Assembly: GCF_019393635.1 (NCBI RefSeq)
Contig: NC_057863.1
Span: 644,339,306 to 644,403,305 of the forward strand
DNA from: Dromiciops gliroides
Taxonomy: Eukaryota > Chordata > Mammalia > Microbiotheria > Microbiotheriidae
DNA: 64,000 nucleotides
Direction of reading: 5' to 3'
Positions 34,681-48,200 of the stretch are shown piece by piece; positions within the stretch are counted from its first letter, which is position 1; every line of letters begins with the position of its first letter. Both the position numbers and the translations under genes were made by a program. The notes under the pieces were generated by a model. It did not search any database and was not told where the DNA came from. It was given only the letters and a program-made list of their open reading frames with translations.

Positions 34681-35370
34681 TAGATCTCCCGGTATTTTGA
34701 GCGTTTTTATATTTCTCTATTTCTATTCTGTTCTCAGTTAGCTTATGTTAATATTAATATATGGATTACCTGGATTTGATGGAGGTACCTTATTATCCAA
34801 ATGTATTTTTTTATGAAACCCTGGGTTAATAGGAGCAAAATGTCCTTCAAGTGAACTCCAAACTGAACCCAGATAGCAAGCACATAAAAGACCCTACCTA
34901 GTGACTTCTTTTCCTCAGGATAGTAAGTCCCTATCTTATGGTGACATCTGGCCATCCTCAGACTTGCCAAACTCCTTTTTTGGGAATCCTGTAATCTTAT
35001 CATGATGCTTCAGTATTTCCTCCATACTTGTTATATCTGAAATTGTTCAACTTCCTTTGCTTCTGTATCATACTATTGAAACTGACAACATCCTGTAATC
35101 AGTGAACAAAAAACCCTCCATATATACCCTCAGAAATGAGGAGTCCTCAGAGCTTCCCTCTTAGGAGGTGAGTCTCCACATTATCATGTGTTATATATTT
35201 CTTCTTGGGACAAAATATTAAATTAATATTATGTTTTTCCTATGCATTCTCTGATCTGGTTTCTGTTACTTCTGGTAAGAGAGCCTTCTCTGACTGGGTG
35301 AACAAATTGTAAGAGATATTGTTGATGTTTCTGACCTGTGTATTATCTTGTAGGAGGATGGTTATGAAAA
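34681..35370. other. Unassigned, possibly LTR-derived
   Basis: A/T-rich. CCTCCATATATACCCTCAG followed by GAGTCCTCAGAGC near 35116-35155 looks like an LTR core promoter, but ends and target duplication were not found. Confidence 0.3.
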
Positions 35371-35690
35371 CTATATTTCATATTTAACACATATAACAGT
35401 GCATAATCGGCTCTGGCTATTCTATTTATTTCTTCTGATTTTGTTGTGATTTCTCCTTGCTCATTTGCCATTTTGTTGATTTGATTATTTACCCTCTTCT
35501 TTTCAGTTAGATTGAGTAAAAGCATTATAATACTTTTAATTATTTCAGTCAACATTGAGTTTTATTCATAATTTCTATAGGTTTTTTTAGTTTCAAGTTT
35601 ATCTATTTCTTCTCTAATTTTTGATGTCTTCTCTTTTGTTCTTATTTTATATTTGTTTATCTTCAGTTTAGAGTTCTAGGACCCAAGTTT
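35371..35690 (-). mobile_element. L1 fragment, short
   Basis: Plus-strand TTTTATTCATAATTTCTATAGG and TATTTCTTCTCTAATTTTTGA match 16955-17030, complement of L1 ORF2-region sequence. Confidence 0.4.
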
Positions 35691-36265
35691 CTAGAGAGAA
35701 GCAAAGAATATTTGTTAGGACCAGCTTCTTGAAGAAGAGGGGATCCTAGAATCCAGGCTTCTAGTTAAAAAAAGGAGGATATCAGGGACAGTGAGTGCGG
35801 ACTGGAAGAACAGGAATAGACAAAGGCACAACATGGAGGTTTGGGAGGGGACCCGATTACCTGATCTTTGGCCTCTGCTATTATTGTAATTCAATCAGCA
35901 AAAGTCCAATGGGAAGGGGTTTGCCTTTCTGAAAACCTTAAGCTCATTTTTCTTCTGGAGTGAGTCTAACCTCTTAGGGTAATTCTATGAGGCTGGAGGC
36001 CTGTAAACACCCTTGGGTGGGACTCACTGGAATACTGGGAGGATTGCTGATCTAATGACACCCATTTCATATCCCTTTCAAAGGAAGTCCAAACTACAAG
36101 GCAGTGCTGTGAGCCTGGAGCAGTCTATAAGGTCCTGAGGGGCAGGTAGGACTCATTAGGCATGGTGAAAAATTGTTTTGATTATTTAGGGGCTAATTTG
36201 AAGCATTTCTGCTTTCTGTAGATTATGTGGAGTGAAATAAATGCTGTCCTATACCAGCTATGTTT

Positions 36266-36420
36266 TTTCTGGTGAGGCAATTGGGGTTAAGTGACTTGCC
36301 TAAGGTCACACAGCTAGTAAGTGTCAAGTAAGTGTCTGAGGTCGGATTTGAACTCAGGTCCTCCTGATTCCAGGGCTGGTGCTCTATCTACTGTGCCACC
36401 TAGCTGCCCCCCCCCCCCCG
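36266..36420 (-). repeat. Marsupial SINE
   Basis: Minus strand, ending in a C-rich run; CTATGT flanks both sides. Absent from the unit 2 flank. Confidence 0.8.
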
Positions 36421-36562
36421 GCTATGTATTTTGATCTTAAGTGCTTGTACAGGGATTGAGAAGTCTTTTCCCCATAAATCATGAGCTCTATAAAAGGTAT
36501 ATTCAGTTGTTTCCAAAAGAAACTCTAGTTGGGAGAAATGATTCACGAAGAATAACCTTTTT

Positions 36563-36660
36563 ACAAATCCGGCCTCAGACACTTAACACTTACTAGCTGT
36601 GTGACCCTGGGCAAGTCACTTAACCCCAATTGCCTCACTAGAATTAAAAAAAAAAAAAGA
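36563..36660 (+). repeat. 5'-truncated marsupial SINE
   Basis: Starts mid-element at CAAATCCGGCCTCAG, ends in poly-A, flanked by AAGAATAACC on both sides. The unit 2 paralogue (19355) has the empty site. Confidence 0.85.
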
Positions 36661-37197
36661 ATAACCTCTTTAGAGGAGCTCCCAAGATTGGATTCAATCC
36701 ATATGCATCCAGAATGTACAATGCTACCAAATTGTACAGTGCCAAGAAGAAAATACAATGCTCTAGGTATGGTCTGGGTAGGGCAGAGTACAAATTATCT
36801 CCACCTGGTTCTGGACACTGCCATGACACCCTGCTGATTCCTCTGGAATTTGCAGTAGCACCTTCAGATCTTTTCCACATGAACTGTTGTGTGAATTCTA
36901 TAGTATTCTTGCAGGACTATTTTTTTTTCATAAAAATAAAAGTGCAGGATTTAATATTTACCTTTATCATTATTTTTTGTCATGGATTCTTCCTGTCATT
37001 CCAAGTATTCAAACTTTTTTGGATCCCAATTCTGTTATCCAATTGGTTAGCTCTCCATCCCAGATGTGTGTCCTCTGCAATTCTGAGGTTTCTTTGCCTT
37101 CATCTAAGTCACTGATGAACATGTTGAATGGTACAGTGACTTCCAGGGCACTTCTATGTTGAATTGTACCCATTAAGGACTATTCCTTGGGTCCAAG

Positions 37198-37776
37198 TGT
37201 CATGGGGATAATGGGGTAGGGGATTTGGGGTAGGGGTTGGGGTCCTTAGGAATTCCTCTTTAAAGAATTACACCCTCTTGCACACAAAAATAGTTAGAAT
37301 AAGATAGTAGTTTATTTTGGGGCTGAGGAAGGGAAGGGAAGGGAAACCAAGAGAAATCCTTGGACTTCTCATGGGGAGAGAGGCATGGCACAAAGCATGT
37401 GGCTCTGAGATACCAATCTCCTCAAGCAGAAGACTGGCAGGTACTTTTATAGAGGACTGATGGGGGGGTGACCATCTGACTGTAGAAAGTTCCTTTAGTG
37501 GTGGAGGACCATCTCCCACTGGTGGTGGCTGGAGGAGTTGGGTGAGGGGTGGCTGCAGATCTCCCAAGCCATCTCTTCAGGACACAAAGGAAGCAGCCAT
37601 ACCTAATCTTATCAGCCCAGGGTTGAGGGAGACTAAAATGAAGGGTGGAGGTCCTGAAGCTAGCTCAGTCCCACTTATCTCTTTAGGTGTGTCTGTCCTT
37701 TGGATTAGTTTCTCTATGGGGGAAGATTCTTTGATGTACCTCAGAGAACTTTTGGGGTGCCCTGGGGCCCATAACA
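37198..37776 (-). mobile_element. Solo LTR (relative of the provirus LTR), unit 3 flank only
   Basis: 579 bp between copies of CAAG (37194-37197 and 37777-37780). On the minus strand it starts TGTTATGGGCCCC and ends CCCCATGACA, with TATAAAA (37445-37451) and AATAAA (37311-37316). Both ends resemble the LTR of the provirus at 50869 (shared ATGGGCCCC, TTCTCTG, GTGTAATTCTTTA, CCTAAGGACCC) with much divergence, so it is an older member of the same group. The unit 2 paralogue is empty at this site. Confidence 0.85.
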
Positions 37777-38624
37777 CAAGTATACATAGAATTATGTGAT
37801 CATACATTTCCAGCTGGAGGGGACTTCTGAGGTCATTGATTCCAACCATATCTACTAACAGAAGGGGATAGAGAGGCCCAGAGAAGGGAAGTGATTTACA
37901 CAGGGTCAGATAGCTGACAAGTGTTGGGAGGAGCATTTGAACTCTGATCTTCTCAATTCCAAGCACTATTCTCAACTCATCCCATTACCCTGCCTCTAAC
38001 CCACACCTGAGTATACTGGAATTCTCTCTCACCAAGCCCACTTCTCTCTTTCCTCATATTCTTCCCTACTGGTGTTATCCTCTCATTCCCCTCACTGCTG
38101 TGCACCATCTGGCTGCCTCTTGGCCTTGGGAAAATCCCTTCCCCTCTCTGTGCTTCAGTTTTCATATCTATAATGGGAGGATGAGTCATTCTGTATTCTT
38201 TCAGATGTTTGCTAATAAAGATTTATGGACTCTTAATTGCTAGTAGTAGTACTAGGAAAGGTAGAGAGACTGATATACAGAGATAAAGATAGAGTCATAG
38301 AAAGTTATAGAGAGAAAGACACAAGGAAAGAGAGCTAGAAAGGAATTTCTCTTGACAGAGAAAGATATGCCCAAATGAAGACAGAGTAATTTGTGAATCA
38401 AAAGACATAGACCTAGAGAAAAGAGGACAGGAAACAAAAGAAAGAGGGAAAAAGACATAGAGATGGAGAGATAGAGACCTAGACAGAAATGGCCACAAGG
38501 GAGCAAGAGAAATCTCTCCTTTGTGAGCCAGGAGTCTTCAGAACCAGTCCCAGCTTTGCCCTTTACTCTGTTTGTCATGGAAGAAGTAGTGGGAGAAGCA
38601 TCAGCATGAAAATCAAGGGGTCCA

Positions 38625-38770
38625 GGGGCAGCTAGGTGGCGCAGTGGGTAAAGCACCAACTCTGGAGTCAGGAGTACCTGAGTTCAAATCCAGCCTCAGA
38701 CACGATGCTTACTAGCTGTGTGACCCTGGGCAAGTCAATTAACCCCCATTGCCCTGCCAAAAAAAAAAAA
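38625..38770 (+). repeat. Marsupial SINE with 14-bp target duplication
   Basis: Plus strand, flanked by AATCAAGGGGTCCA at 38611-38624 and 38771-38784. Confidence 0.92.
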
Positions 38771-39116
38771 AATCAAGGGGTCCAGACCTAGAAGGGGCCT
38801 CAAACCCAATCATAAGTCCAATAAAAAGAGGGGAAGTGACTTGTCCAAAGTTATATAGCTCATGTGTCAGAGGCAAGATTGGAACCCAGATCCTCTGACT
38901 CCAAAACCATCATTCATTCACTTGTGCCTCATCAGTGTAAAGCCAGGCTCTACCACTGCCTCTCAGTGTGCCCTGGAGAGAAGTCTCTTCCCTTCTGGGA
39001 GCTTCAGTTACCTCAAGAGTCAGCTGAGGAGATTGGAATCAGTGACCTGAGAGGTGCCCAGGCCCAGGTTCCAGGAGTCAATCAGAGTACCAGAGGGAGC
39101 TCACTGGGTCTCAGAC

Positions 39117-39122
39117 TTTATT
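39117..39122 (-). terminator. Polyadenylation signal of CYP2A unit 3
   Basis: AATAAA on the minus strand, 76 bp past the stop codon. Confidence 0.75.
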
Positions 39123-39197
39123 AATACACCCACTGCCACCCCATCCAGGGGTTGTCCATTTCCCCCCTCCTTCAGTTGTGCCCACCTGGGCTCAGCC

Positions 39198-39382
39198 TCA
39201 TCCTCGGGGCAGGAATGAGATGGTATAGCTGCGGGGGATATTGACAAAGCCCACCATCAAGGGGGAGATATCAATGGCTTCTTTTGGGAGAGGAGACTGG
39301 ATGTGAAAGTTCTGCAGGATGGTGGTGAGGGAGAGGAAGAGCTCCATTTTCGCCAAGCCTTCACCAAAACAGTGGCGTTTGC
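39198..39382 (-). CDS. CYP2A: Unit 3, exon 9
   Basis: Haem loop GKRHCFGEG, then L-helix and C-terminal strands, stop TGA at 39200-39198. Acceptor CCCCAG. Confidence 0.9.
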
Positions 39383-41467
39383 CTGGGGAAGAAGAGTCAG
39401 AGATGGTCAGGGTGAGGAGGGCTTTTAGGACAGACAATGTCAGAGCCGGGAAGGAGCTAGATGACAAAAGGAAATTGTAGTTTGCTGGGCTTGGACTCAG
39501 GAAGACCTGAGTTCATATCTTGCTTAAACATGTAGTATCTTTTTCTTCTTGCCCAAGTCATTCTCCAGTCACTTCTCCAGGTTTCTTTTTCTTCATCTAT
39601 GAAATGAAGGGGTTGAACTTGATGGTCCAAAAGGAGTTTTCTGATTTAAATCTGTGGTCCCTTAGGACATAAAATTGCAGATTTGGGAGGTACTTTAGAA
39701 AAAGACATGCAGCACAGAATATGTTTGGATCTTGTGCCAGAAAAGACTTTGTCTAGGAGACACTTATCTGCAGCAAGGGCAGATTCTTGAAACTTCCTAC
39801 TTTATCTAATTCTTCTTGCTAATCAGCTGCTATGCCTTTGTTGTTTTTAGGCTCATGAAAGAACACAAGTGCTATCAATAGCTATTAAATTTTGATGCCC
39901 TAGTCCATTGCCCTTTTGGCCCATCCTGGGTATGTTTTTTTTCTAGATGATTGGACATCAGAAATATAAGGGCCTTGAGAACATAGAGTGGCTCTCTTTC
40001 CTGAGGCAGAGGCCTTTGCTTCCTTTGAGGAGAAAATGGAAACCATACCACATGGAATTTCTGTTCTAAAGTTTGGCTACATCAAAAAGCCTCCTACACC
40101 TCCCGCTACTATCACTGCCTTTCTTCCATGGTCTGTCAAAGTGGTGGCCCCCCTCCCTGCTCTTCCCTTGATCCTCTCCCTCCCAATCTCACAGAATTCC
40201 CCATCTGTATTTCTACATTCTAAGCAAATTGGCCTCTTTGCTATTGCCCAAATTGATCATTCCCTCTCTAGCCTCCATGCCTTTGAAGAGGCTTCTTAAC
40301 TGGAGTGCCCTCCCTCCTCAGTCCTGCTTCAGAGGGTCCTTAACTTCCTTCCAAGTAACCTCTGGCACCACCTCCTAAAGCAAACCTTTTCTCATTCTCC
40401 TACTTGCCAGGGTGCTCTGTCTAAAAATTATCTTGTTCTTTCTTATCTACCTAAACTTGATCCTGCTCCAATAGAAAGTCAATTAATTGAGTCAATTAAT
40501 TTTTCTTTGTCATTGACCCAACCCCCCCCACCCACACACCTCCTAAATACTTATTGGATTGGATGTTAGAATTGAGGAAGACCTAAAATATCATCTAGTC
40601 CACCTTCCTTATTTTTACAAATGAAGAAACTGAGGCCCAGAAAAGGGAAAGACTTGACCAAAATTATAAGCTCATGTTGTAGCTAGATGATAGATGCTGA
40701 GCCAGGAGGGACTTCAGAGACCCTTGAGTGCCAGGCCTGAATTTCACAGATAAGGAAACTAAGTCTTAGGGAGAAGAAGTGATTTGCCCCAGGAAGCTTT
40801 AGAGATGGTACTGGAAAAGGGCCTATGTCTCCAGGCACAAGGCTCTTTTTAGTGTTTCTACTTCTTCCTGAGACAATGAAGGACACTAGTGAGATTTGGG
40901 GATTGTAGTTTCTAGAATCTTTAACCCCCAACCACAGCTCCTATAGAATCTCAACCCCCCCACCCCACACCCACTCCCACTTGAGAAGCTTGGTCAAGTG
41001 AAATTAACATGAGTAGTAGTAAGAAGAATTGAGAGTAGACTGGAGGAAAGGAAGTGATAAGCAGGCTCAGGATACACTGCTTGAGACTTGGGATGAGTTG
41101 GGGGTCAAGAAGGCAAAGAGAAAGGGCTTTCCTGCTCACCAATGGAGAAGGGGATGAAGGCATCATTCTTCTTGAACTGGCCTTTTTCATCCAGGAAGTG
41201 TTGGGGATTGAAGGCTTCAGGACAGGTAAAGAAGTTGGGGTCATTCAGTACTGAGCCCAGCATGGGATAAATGTCTGTGCCCTAGAGTTGGGGGTGAGAG
41301 ACGACAACAAAGGAAATGAAAGATGAAGTGGAGAGATGAGGGCAGGAGGGGAGAAAAGGTTAGGGAGAAAAAAACAGTGAAGAGAGAGAGGGGAGAAAGG
41401 AAAAGAGGGAGAAGGAAGCAGAGGGAACTAAGAGGGAGAAGAGGAGGGAGAGAGAACCAGAGAAAGG

Positions 41468-41514
<47 letters not shown>

Positions 41515-42214
41515 AGGGAGAGAAAGAGAGAGGTAGAGAAGTGCAGAGAAGGGGAAAGAAGAGATTGAGGGGCATAGAGAGTGAGAAAGAAGGAATGCGA
41601 ACAAGAGAGCTGAATTGAAGGTCCATTAGAGCTGAGGGTTTGGAGGGAAACATAGGGAAAGACTAGGTGCAGGAAGAAAACAAATGGAGGGATGTTCGAG
41701 GTAGAAGGGAGATGAGGAAAGTTCTAGGGTAGGATAAGGGCATTTATAGGAAAGAGAATGGGTAAATACTGAAAGGTGAGGAAGCTTGATGCAGATTTAG
41801 AGGATGAAAGAGATGGAGAAGTTTCTGGGACTTATGGAAATGGTGGAGCTCAGAATGGGTTGTTCCTACCTTGGGAAGAAGGTAGCCCCGGAATCTGGTG
41901 TCCTTGGTGACTCTCCGGGCCATACCTGTGGGGTTTAAGTTGCCAAACCTCTGGATCTCATGGATGACGGCATCTGTGTATGGCATCTTGGCTTTGTCCT
42001 CAAACTTGGGTAATCGATTCCGCCCAATCACCTGATCAATTTCCTCATGGATTTTGGCTGTGGTTGTTAGAGGGGGAGGGGCTCAACATGGGGTTTTCAG
42101 AGAGACCCTAGGGAGATCCCAAAGTAAGAGATGGAGTGTGGAGTTTGGATATATTTTGAGGTAGAGGGGGTGGTACAGGGACAAGGAGTGAAGGGGATAT
42201 TCTATGTTACAAGG

Positions 42215-42253
<39 letters not shown>

Positions 42254-45200
42254 TGTGCACGCACGTGTGTAAAGGACATGCAAGGTGAGCAGCTGAGGAG
42301 GAAGATGTTCTAGGCAGCTCTCAGGGCACCCAAAGACTTCTTAGGGGCCTATGGGAGGGGGACTTACCTTCTACCTCTGGATGCTTCATTAGCAGAAGGA
42401 AACCAAAGCTAAGGGTTCTACCAACAGTCTCAGTGCCAGCAAAAAACAGGTTCAAGGTGGTCATGATTAGGTTCTTCATGAAGAATTCTGTGTTGGGATT
42501 TTCCTTTTCCTGGGGTGGGGGGAATAGAGGCCTCAAGGCTTTACATCCCCAACCAGCTTTCAATACTTGCTTCTGCTCTAGACTTCAGCCTCAAGGCCTC
42601 CTCTTCCCTCATGTCAGCTCATTGAGCCACAGTAATATGGAGGGGTGGAGGAGAAAATCCATCAATGACAGCTGATGAAGTTGGAAAACCTCAATTCTAA
42701 GGGACCAAAACCATATCTTTTCTCCTCAGCATGAACACAGGTGAACATCGATTTAGTGTTGAAAAGGACCTTAGAGTTTGTCAAATCCAACCACTGTCAT
42801 GAGGAATTTAAAGCATAGAGAGGTTGGGACCTGCTCACAGTACATAGTTAGTAAATGTCTGAGGTGGGATTTGAACCCAGGTATTTCTGACTCCTGAGTC
42901 TACAGCCAGATCCACTGTAGTATTCAGCTTTCCAGAATCCCAGGACATCAGAGTTGGAAGAGGCCTCAGCAGCCAAACACCTCCACCCTGTGCTATCTGA
43001 CAAGTGGTGGTCCAGTCTCTGCTTAAAGATGTTTAACAAGAAGTAACCCAACAGTTTTCTGGATAGCCCCTTGCAACTCTGGACAGTTTTCACTGTTAGG
43101 AAATCTTTTCACACTGACATCCAATATAAATGCCTCCCTTTATAAGTTCTCCCATTGTTCCTGCTTCTAACCTCTAGGACCAAGTAGAACAAATCTATTA
43201 TCCTCCTTCCTTCATTTTATAGATGAAGAGACAGAGACTGAGGGAGAAAAAGGACTTACTAAGGTCTCCCATGGAGTCAGAAAAGTTGTTGGGACTAGAA
43301 TATAAGGTTCATGATCACCTCCTTCCTCCAGACCTGGACTTTGAATGTCTGTAAGGTGAAGAAGGCTAAGGAAGTATGGGCAATGGGGAATCCCTATTCA
43401 TGTCTTTGTCTTGGCCTTATTTTTCTTTGTCTCTGTTTCTGCATCTCTCTCCATGTCTCTTTTTTTCCCTTTTTTCTTTTTTTTTTTTTTGCAGGGTAAT
43501 GAGGGTTAAATGACTTGCCCAGGGTCACACAGCTAGTAAGTGTCAAGTATCTGAAGCTGAATTTGAACTCAGGTCCTCCTGAATCCAGGGCCGTTGCTTT
43601 ATCCACTACGCCCCTCTCCATTTCTCTGTTTCTGTTATTCTGCACCCCCCAACTTTGTATCTCACTTTCTCCACTTCTTATTTTGTCTATCTCTCTTTGC
43701 CAAGCTTCCCCAAGTTGACCAGAGGTGTTCAGGATATCTGAATATCTGCTCTGGATAGCTGCCTGATCCTGGGTTATTTGTATATTCATGTATTTAGAAT
43801 TTTCACCACCTTTCATATAAAAACAAATTCTAACATCAATTTTATAACTCTGTGTTCCAAATTCTCTTCCTCCTGCCCTACCCCCCTTAAGAACTCAAGC
43901 AATTCAATTCAACATAAGCTATACATGTAAAGTCGTGTCAAACATATCAGCAAAAAACTTTATAATTGTATGTTTATTTATTTAGAATTAACCCTGGCTT
44001 AATTGTGAACCTACCTCCTGACCTGTGCCACAGAGTATCTTTGAGACTTACTCCTAGAAGTCTGAGACTTGGCATCTAATGCTGCTAGTGCTGCCTGATG
44101 TCTGTGGATCCCACTTCCCAGGGTCTGGGGATTCCCCCTGAGATCTGTAATGCCTTAGGACTGAGGTCTCACCCATCCCTTCCATTTGCACTTGTGCACT
44201 GAGCCAGTACCTCCTGCATCTTGATGAGGAAGGAGTCAATGAAGTTCCGGGGGGAGTTAGGGTCCAGGGTGGCCTGGTTCTGCCGGACCTTCTCAGTGAT
44301 GAAGGCCTCCAGTCCTTTCAGCTCCTTGAATGCTTGCTGCTGAGGCCCTGGCAGGTGCTTCATCACTCCAGAGAACATCTCATATAACTGGGAGAAAGCA
44401 CAGGAGAAGTCATGAGTCTCAGTCCCCTGGAGTGGGTGCCTGAGGTGTGTGTGTGTGTGTGTGTGAGATAATGAGGGGATACTCATCATGAAATATGGGA
44501 GTTTAGGATAGGGACTGGGGGTCATAATGGTGAATGGGTGGTCAGGAGTGGGCACAGAGTCAGATTGGGAATGGGTTGGTCAGAATGAGATATAGGAGTC
44601 TGGTTGGGAATTGGTCACCAAAAGAAGGAATATGGTCAGATGAAGGATGAAGAGAACAAGGTGAAAGACAGACATCAGAATGGGGAGAAGAGATCACACT
44701 GTGGAAGGGGCTCAGAGTGGGCACAAAGTCAGATTGGGAATAGTGGGATCAGATTGAGGAATAGGGTACAGGAAGTAGAGGACAGCAATGGAAGCTGAGG
44801 ATTAAGGGATGAAAGAGAGAAGAGATCGAGGGGGGTGGGAGAAAGGTCTTGGAGTTCACCTGTCCCATGGATGTGGCTGTGAACTGTAAGCTCCCCTTCA
44901 TCATTTGCAACATGGACAGGAGCTGCTTGTCCTCATATTCAAAACGATCACCAAAGATGATGGAGCAGATGACATTGGCGAATGTGCAGGTCAGCATGAA
45001 GGTGGGGTCAATCAGGGCCCCTGTATCCCAGCCAGGTCAGCAGAAACAGAGAAAGGGAAGTGCAGAGGGAGAATGATGAAGAAAGCAGAAAAACCAGAGA
45101 GATCAAGATGGTAGAAAAGGAAGAAGAGGAAGGAAAAGAACAGAGACCCCAATAGTTGCATGGAGACAGTTTTGGATAGAGATAGTATGAAAGAGCAGGT

Positions 45201-48200
45201 GACAGGGGAGTAGGAAGAGAGAGAATAAAGACATGCAGAAAGTGGATAGAGGCAGAGACACAGAAAGAAAGATATAGTGACTCAGTCTCTGACTCTCACA
45301 CGATGGACAGCCAATATCCACACCCCCAAATCCTATAAAGCAGGGAGACTGGATATTGGAGGACCCTCCCTGCCTCCCAGGCTCTGGAGCCTAACCTTGG
45401 ATATGGAATGAACTCTTTTAGAGTCAAAGGATTCGCTTGTCTAGGAAGGGGGAGAGGAGAGGGCTTCAAGGAGCTTTCATTCAGATTGAGGTTGAGTAAA
45501 AGCCTGGGATGACCCTGGAAGAGAGAGGCAGCTTAACTTCTTAGACTTAGACCATCATGGAATGTGTCTATGCCACATAGGTCTCCTGTGGATTGCCTCA
45601 TGGATTTGTGCTGTTTAACATTCTTATTATGTCTTGGATAAATACTCAGGTAGCCTTTCCATCCCATTTGGAGTTGACATTGGTTGCTTATTGTCCTGTG
45701 TTATGGAGGATGAAAAAAACAACCACTATATAGTCGTTAAGTTAAGGTACAGTGTGTCCAACTGTGGCTGATCAAATCAATATGAGCTCAGAAGGCTCTG
45801 CCACAGTTTGGTCACAAATAGTACTTGTGAACATTTGGAGTGGAGATGTCTCTAAAGTTGCACATCTCAAAATTCTTTTTCACCTAGTGCAAATCAATTT
45901 TACTCATAGAGCATGACACTTTCTTTGATGTGAGCACACTCTGCTGGGTGGTCCTTTGACAGTCTCTCCCGTATCTTGCAATTGATTCTTAAGTTCCTCA
46001 GAGAATCCTTGAGAGTGTCTGTTTGTACCTTCTCCAGACCATTATGTGAGTGGTTGCCTTGCAAGGGTTCTCTGTAAAAATTTTTAGCCCAATGTATATT
46101 TGGCATTCAGACAACATGGCCATCCCACTGGAGTTGTGTTCTCTCTAGCAGAGTTTGCATGTGTGGCAGTTTACCTCAAGAAAGGATCTTGGTGTCTGGT
46201 ACCTTATCTTACAAGGTTGTCTTAATATTCTTCCTAACACAATTTGAATGGAAGCTACTCAATTTGCTGGTATGGAGCTGGCAGACTGTCCAGGATTCAC
46301 AGGTCAGCGCAATAGTTCTGTAGATTTTCAATTTTATAGGCAATCTTCACTCCCAAACTTTCTCTGGAGCTTCCCAATCACTTAGCTAGCTCTGGTGATG
46401 CACGCATCAACCTCGTTATCTCTATGGATATCCCTCAGCATGCTGACAAAGTTAGTGAATTATCCACAGTATTCAGAATTTCCATATTTGCTTTAACTGA
46501 TGGTTCCAAATATTGATGGTGTGGAGTAAAGCTGAGATAAAATTATATGGTATAGCTAATTCTTATGATAGCCAGGAGTCAACAAATTTCCAGGCTAGAA
46601 AGATGGGGCTGAATTGCGGTTCCAGAAATCCAGTTTGCCTGCCCTAGATGGAGGAGATGTGACTACATGGTACCTCTTCTGAATAAGTTCTGATGGTTTA
46701 GTGGACTGCACACATCAGCAAGGACAGGACCGTCCCCAGACTCCAAACCAATTGAATCTTAAACTGTATCTGATAAGAAAAGCTTAGTGCCTGGTACATG
46801 AGCAATGATCCTGACTCTGTTCTACCCCAATGAGGGTACATCTGGGGGATATAAAATGAAGAGTCTGGGCATCACAGTTTAGGAAGCATATTGAGAAGCT
46901 AAATTGTATCTAGCAGAGGGCAGTCAGAGTGGAAAAGGGCTTGAGTCCATGTCATATGAGGAATGGTTGAAGGAACTGGGAGTGTGTAGCTTGGAGAAGA
47001 CTAAGGGAAAAGATGAGAGTGCTCTTTAAGTACTTAGTGGACTGTCCTCTGGCAGAGGGACTAGATTTATTTGGGTTAACGCCTGAGCACAGACCTACGA
47101 TTTTGGGGGGAGGGGGAGCAGGGGGTAATGGGGGTTAAATGACTTGCTCCGTGTCACACAGCTGGCTAAGTGTCAAGCGGCTGAAGTCAGATTTGAACCC
47201 AGGTCCTCCTAAATCCAGGGTTTGTGCTTTATCCACTGTAGCACCACCTAGCTGCCCCTGAGAACTATGATTTCAAGAAAATAGATTCAAGCTGGACGGG
47301 ACCCTAGAGGCTGTCAAGGCAACAAAGCTAGGAGCCATCAGAGGCAGGATTTGAACGCTGATCTTCCCAACTGCAAAGTCTGCATTCTTTCCACTCAGCT
47401 ATGGGGTTTGAGCGAAATAGGGTTACCCTCAACCTTCTTTGTCCCATCTGCTCAGAAAAATTTCCCAGGGTGTGGCTGCTGTGCATGCTGCAGCTTCTTG
47501 GAGCCACAGGTGACAGCTGAGGGGTAGAGAGTCAGGAAAGGTAGATGAGCAGCTCTGAAGAGGGCTCTGAAAGCCCTCACACCAGAGGTGCTAGTTTTGG
47601 AACACCTCATACACCCTTAGAGGTCAGCTAGTGTCAGATGCAAGGGAGAAGAAGTCACAAGACTCAGGGGTGGGAAGAAGGGCAGTCAATTTAATGGGAG
47701 ACAATATGGTTGAGGTTGACCTTGTCCATGGTCCTGAAATCTTAGGACCCACCCACCTTTTGTGGCTCTGATGGCCTCAACAAGGAAGCCAGCTTCTTCT
47801 TGGATGCGCTCCTCGATGCCTTTCTTGCCCATGCCAAAGTCCCTGAGGGTGGTGATGGAGAATCTTCGGAGCTGCCGTGATCTCTCCCCATTACTGAAGG
47901 CTACACCTGGGCAAGAAGGAGGGAATGCATTTAGGCAGGCCTGGAAAGAAACAAGAGGTGGGCATCCAGGGAGAACCAAGGAAGGAGACAGAAAGAAAGA
48001 TAGGTAGGGCAAAAGAGAGATGGAGAGAGAAAGGGAGGTAGAAAGACAGGGAGAAACAGAGAACAATGGAAAGGGAAAGGTAGAGAGACAGCAAGGGGCA
48101 GAGAGCTAGAGACAGGGAGATGTGGGAAGGAAGGCAGAGACAGAAAGAAAGGGAAGATCATGTAACAAGGAGAGACAGAGATAGAGAGGCAGAAATAGGG

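Larger units (their letters stand above)
35880..39190. other. Duplicated 3' flank of unit 3
   Basis: Paralogous to about 18870-21980 behind unit 2, with insertions private to each copy (solo LTR 37198 and SINEs here; solo LTR 20357 and SINE 19686 there). No gene is seen. Confidence 0.7.

Noticed and set aside
39988..40299. 103-codon frame present in near-identical form at 60942-61253
   Set aside because: Both copies lie in paralogous intron 8 sequence whose non-coding surroundings are equally similar, there is no ATG start, and nothing resembles a known protein. Conservation is explained by recent duplication.
41275..41290. Possible one-base frameshift at the exon 7/8 junction of unit 3
   Set aside because: On recheck the acceptor reads TAG directly before GGC ACA GAC and exon 8 is 142 bp, the normal length.
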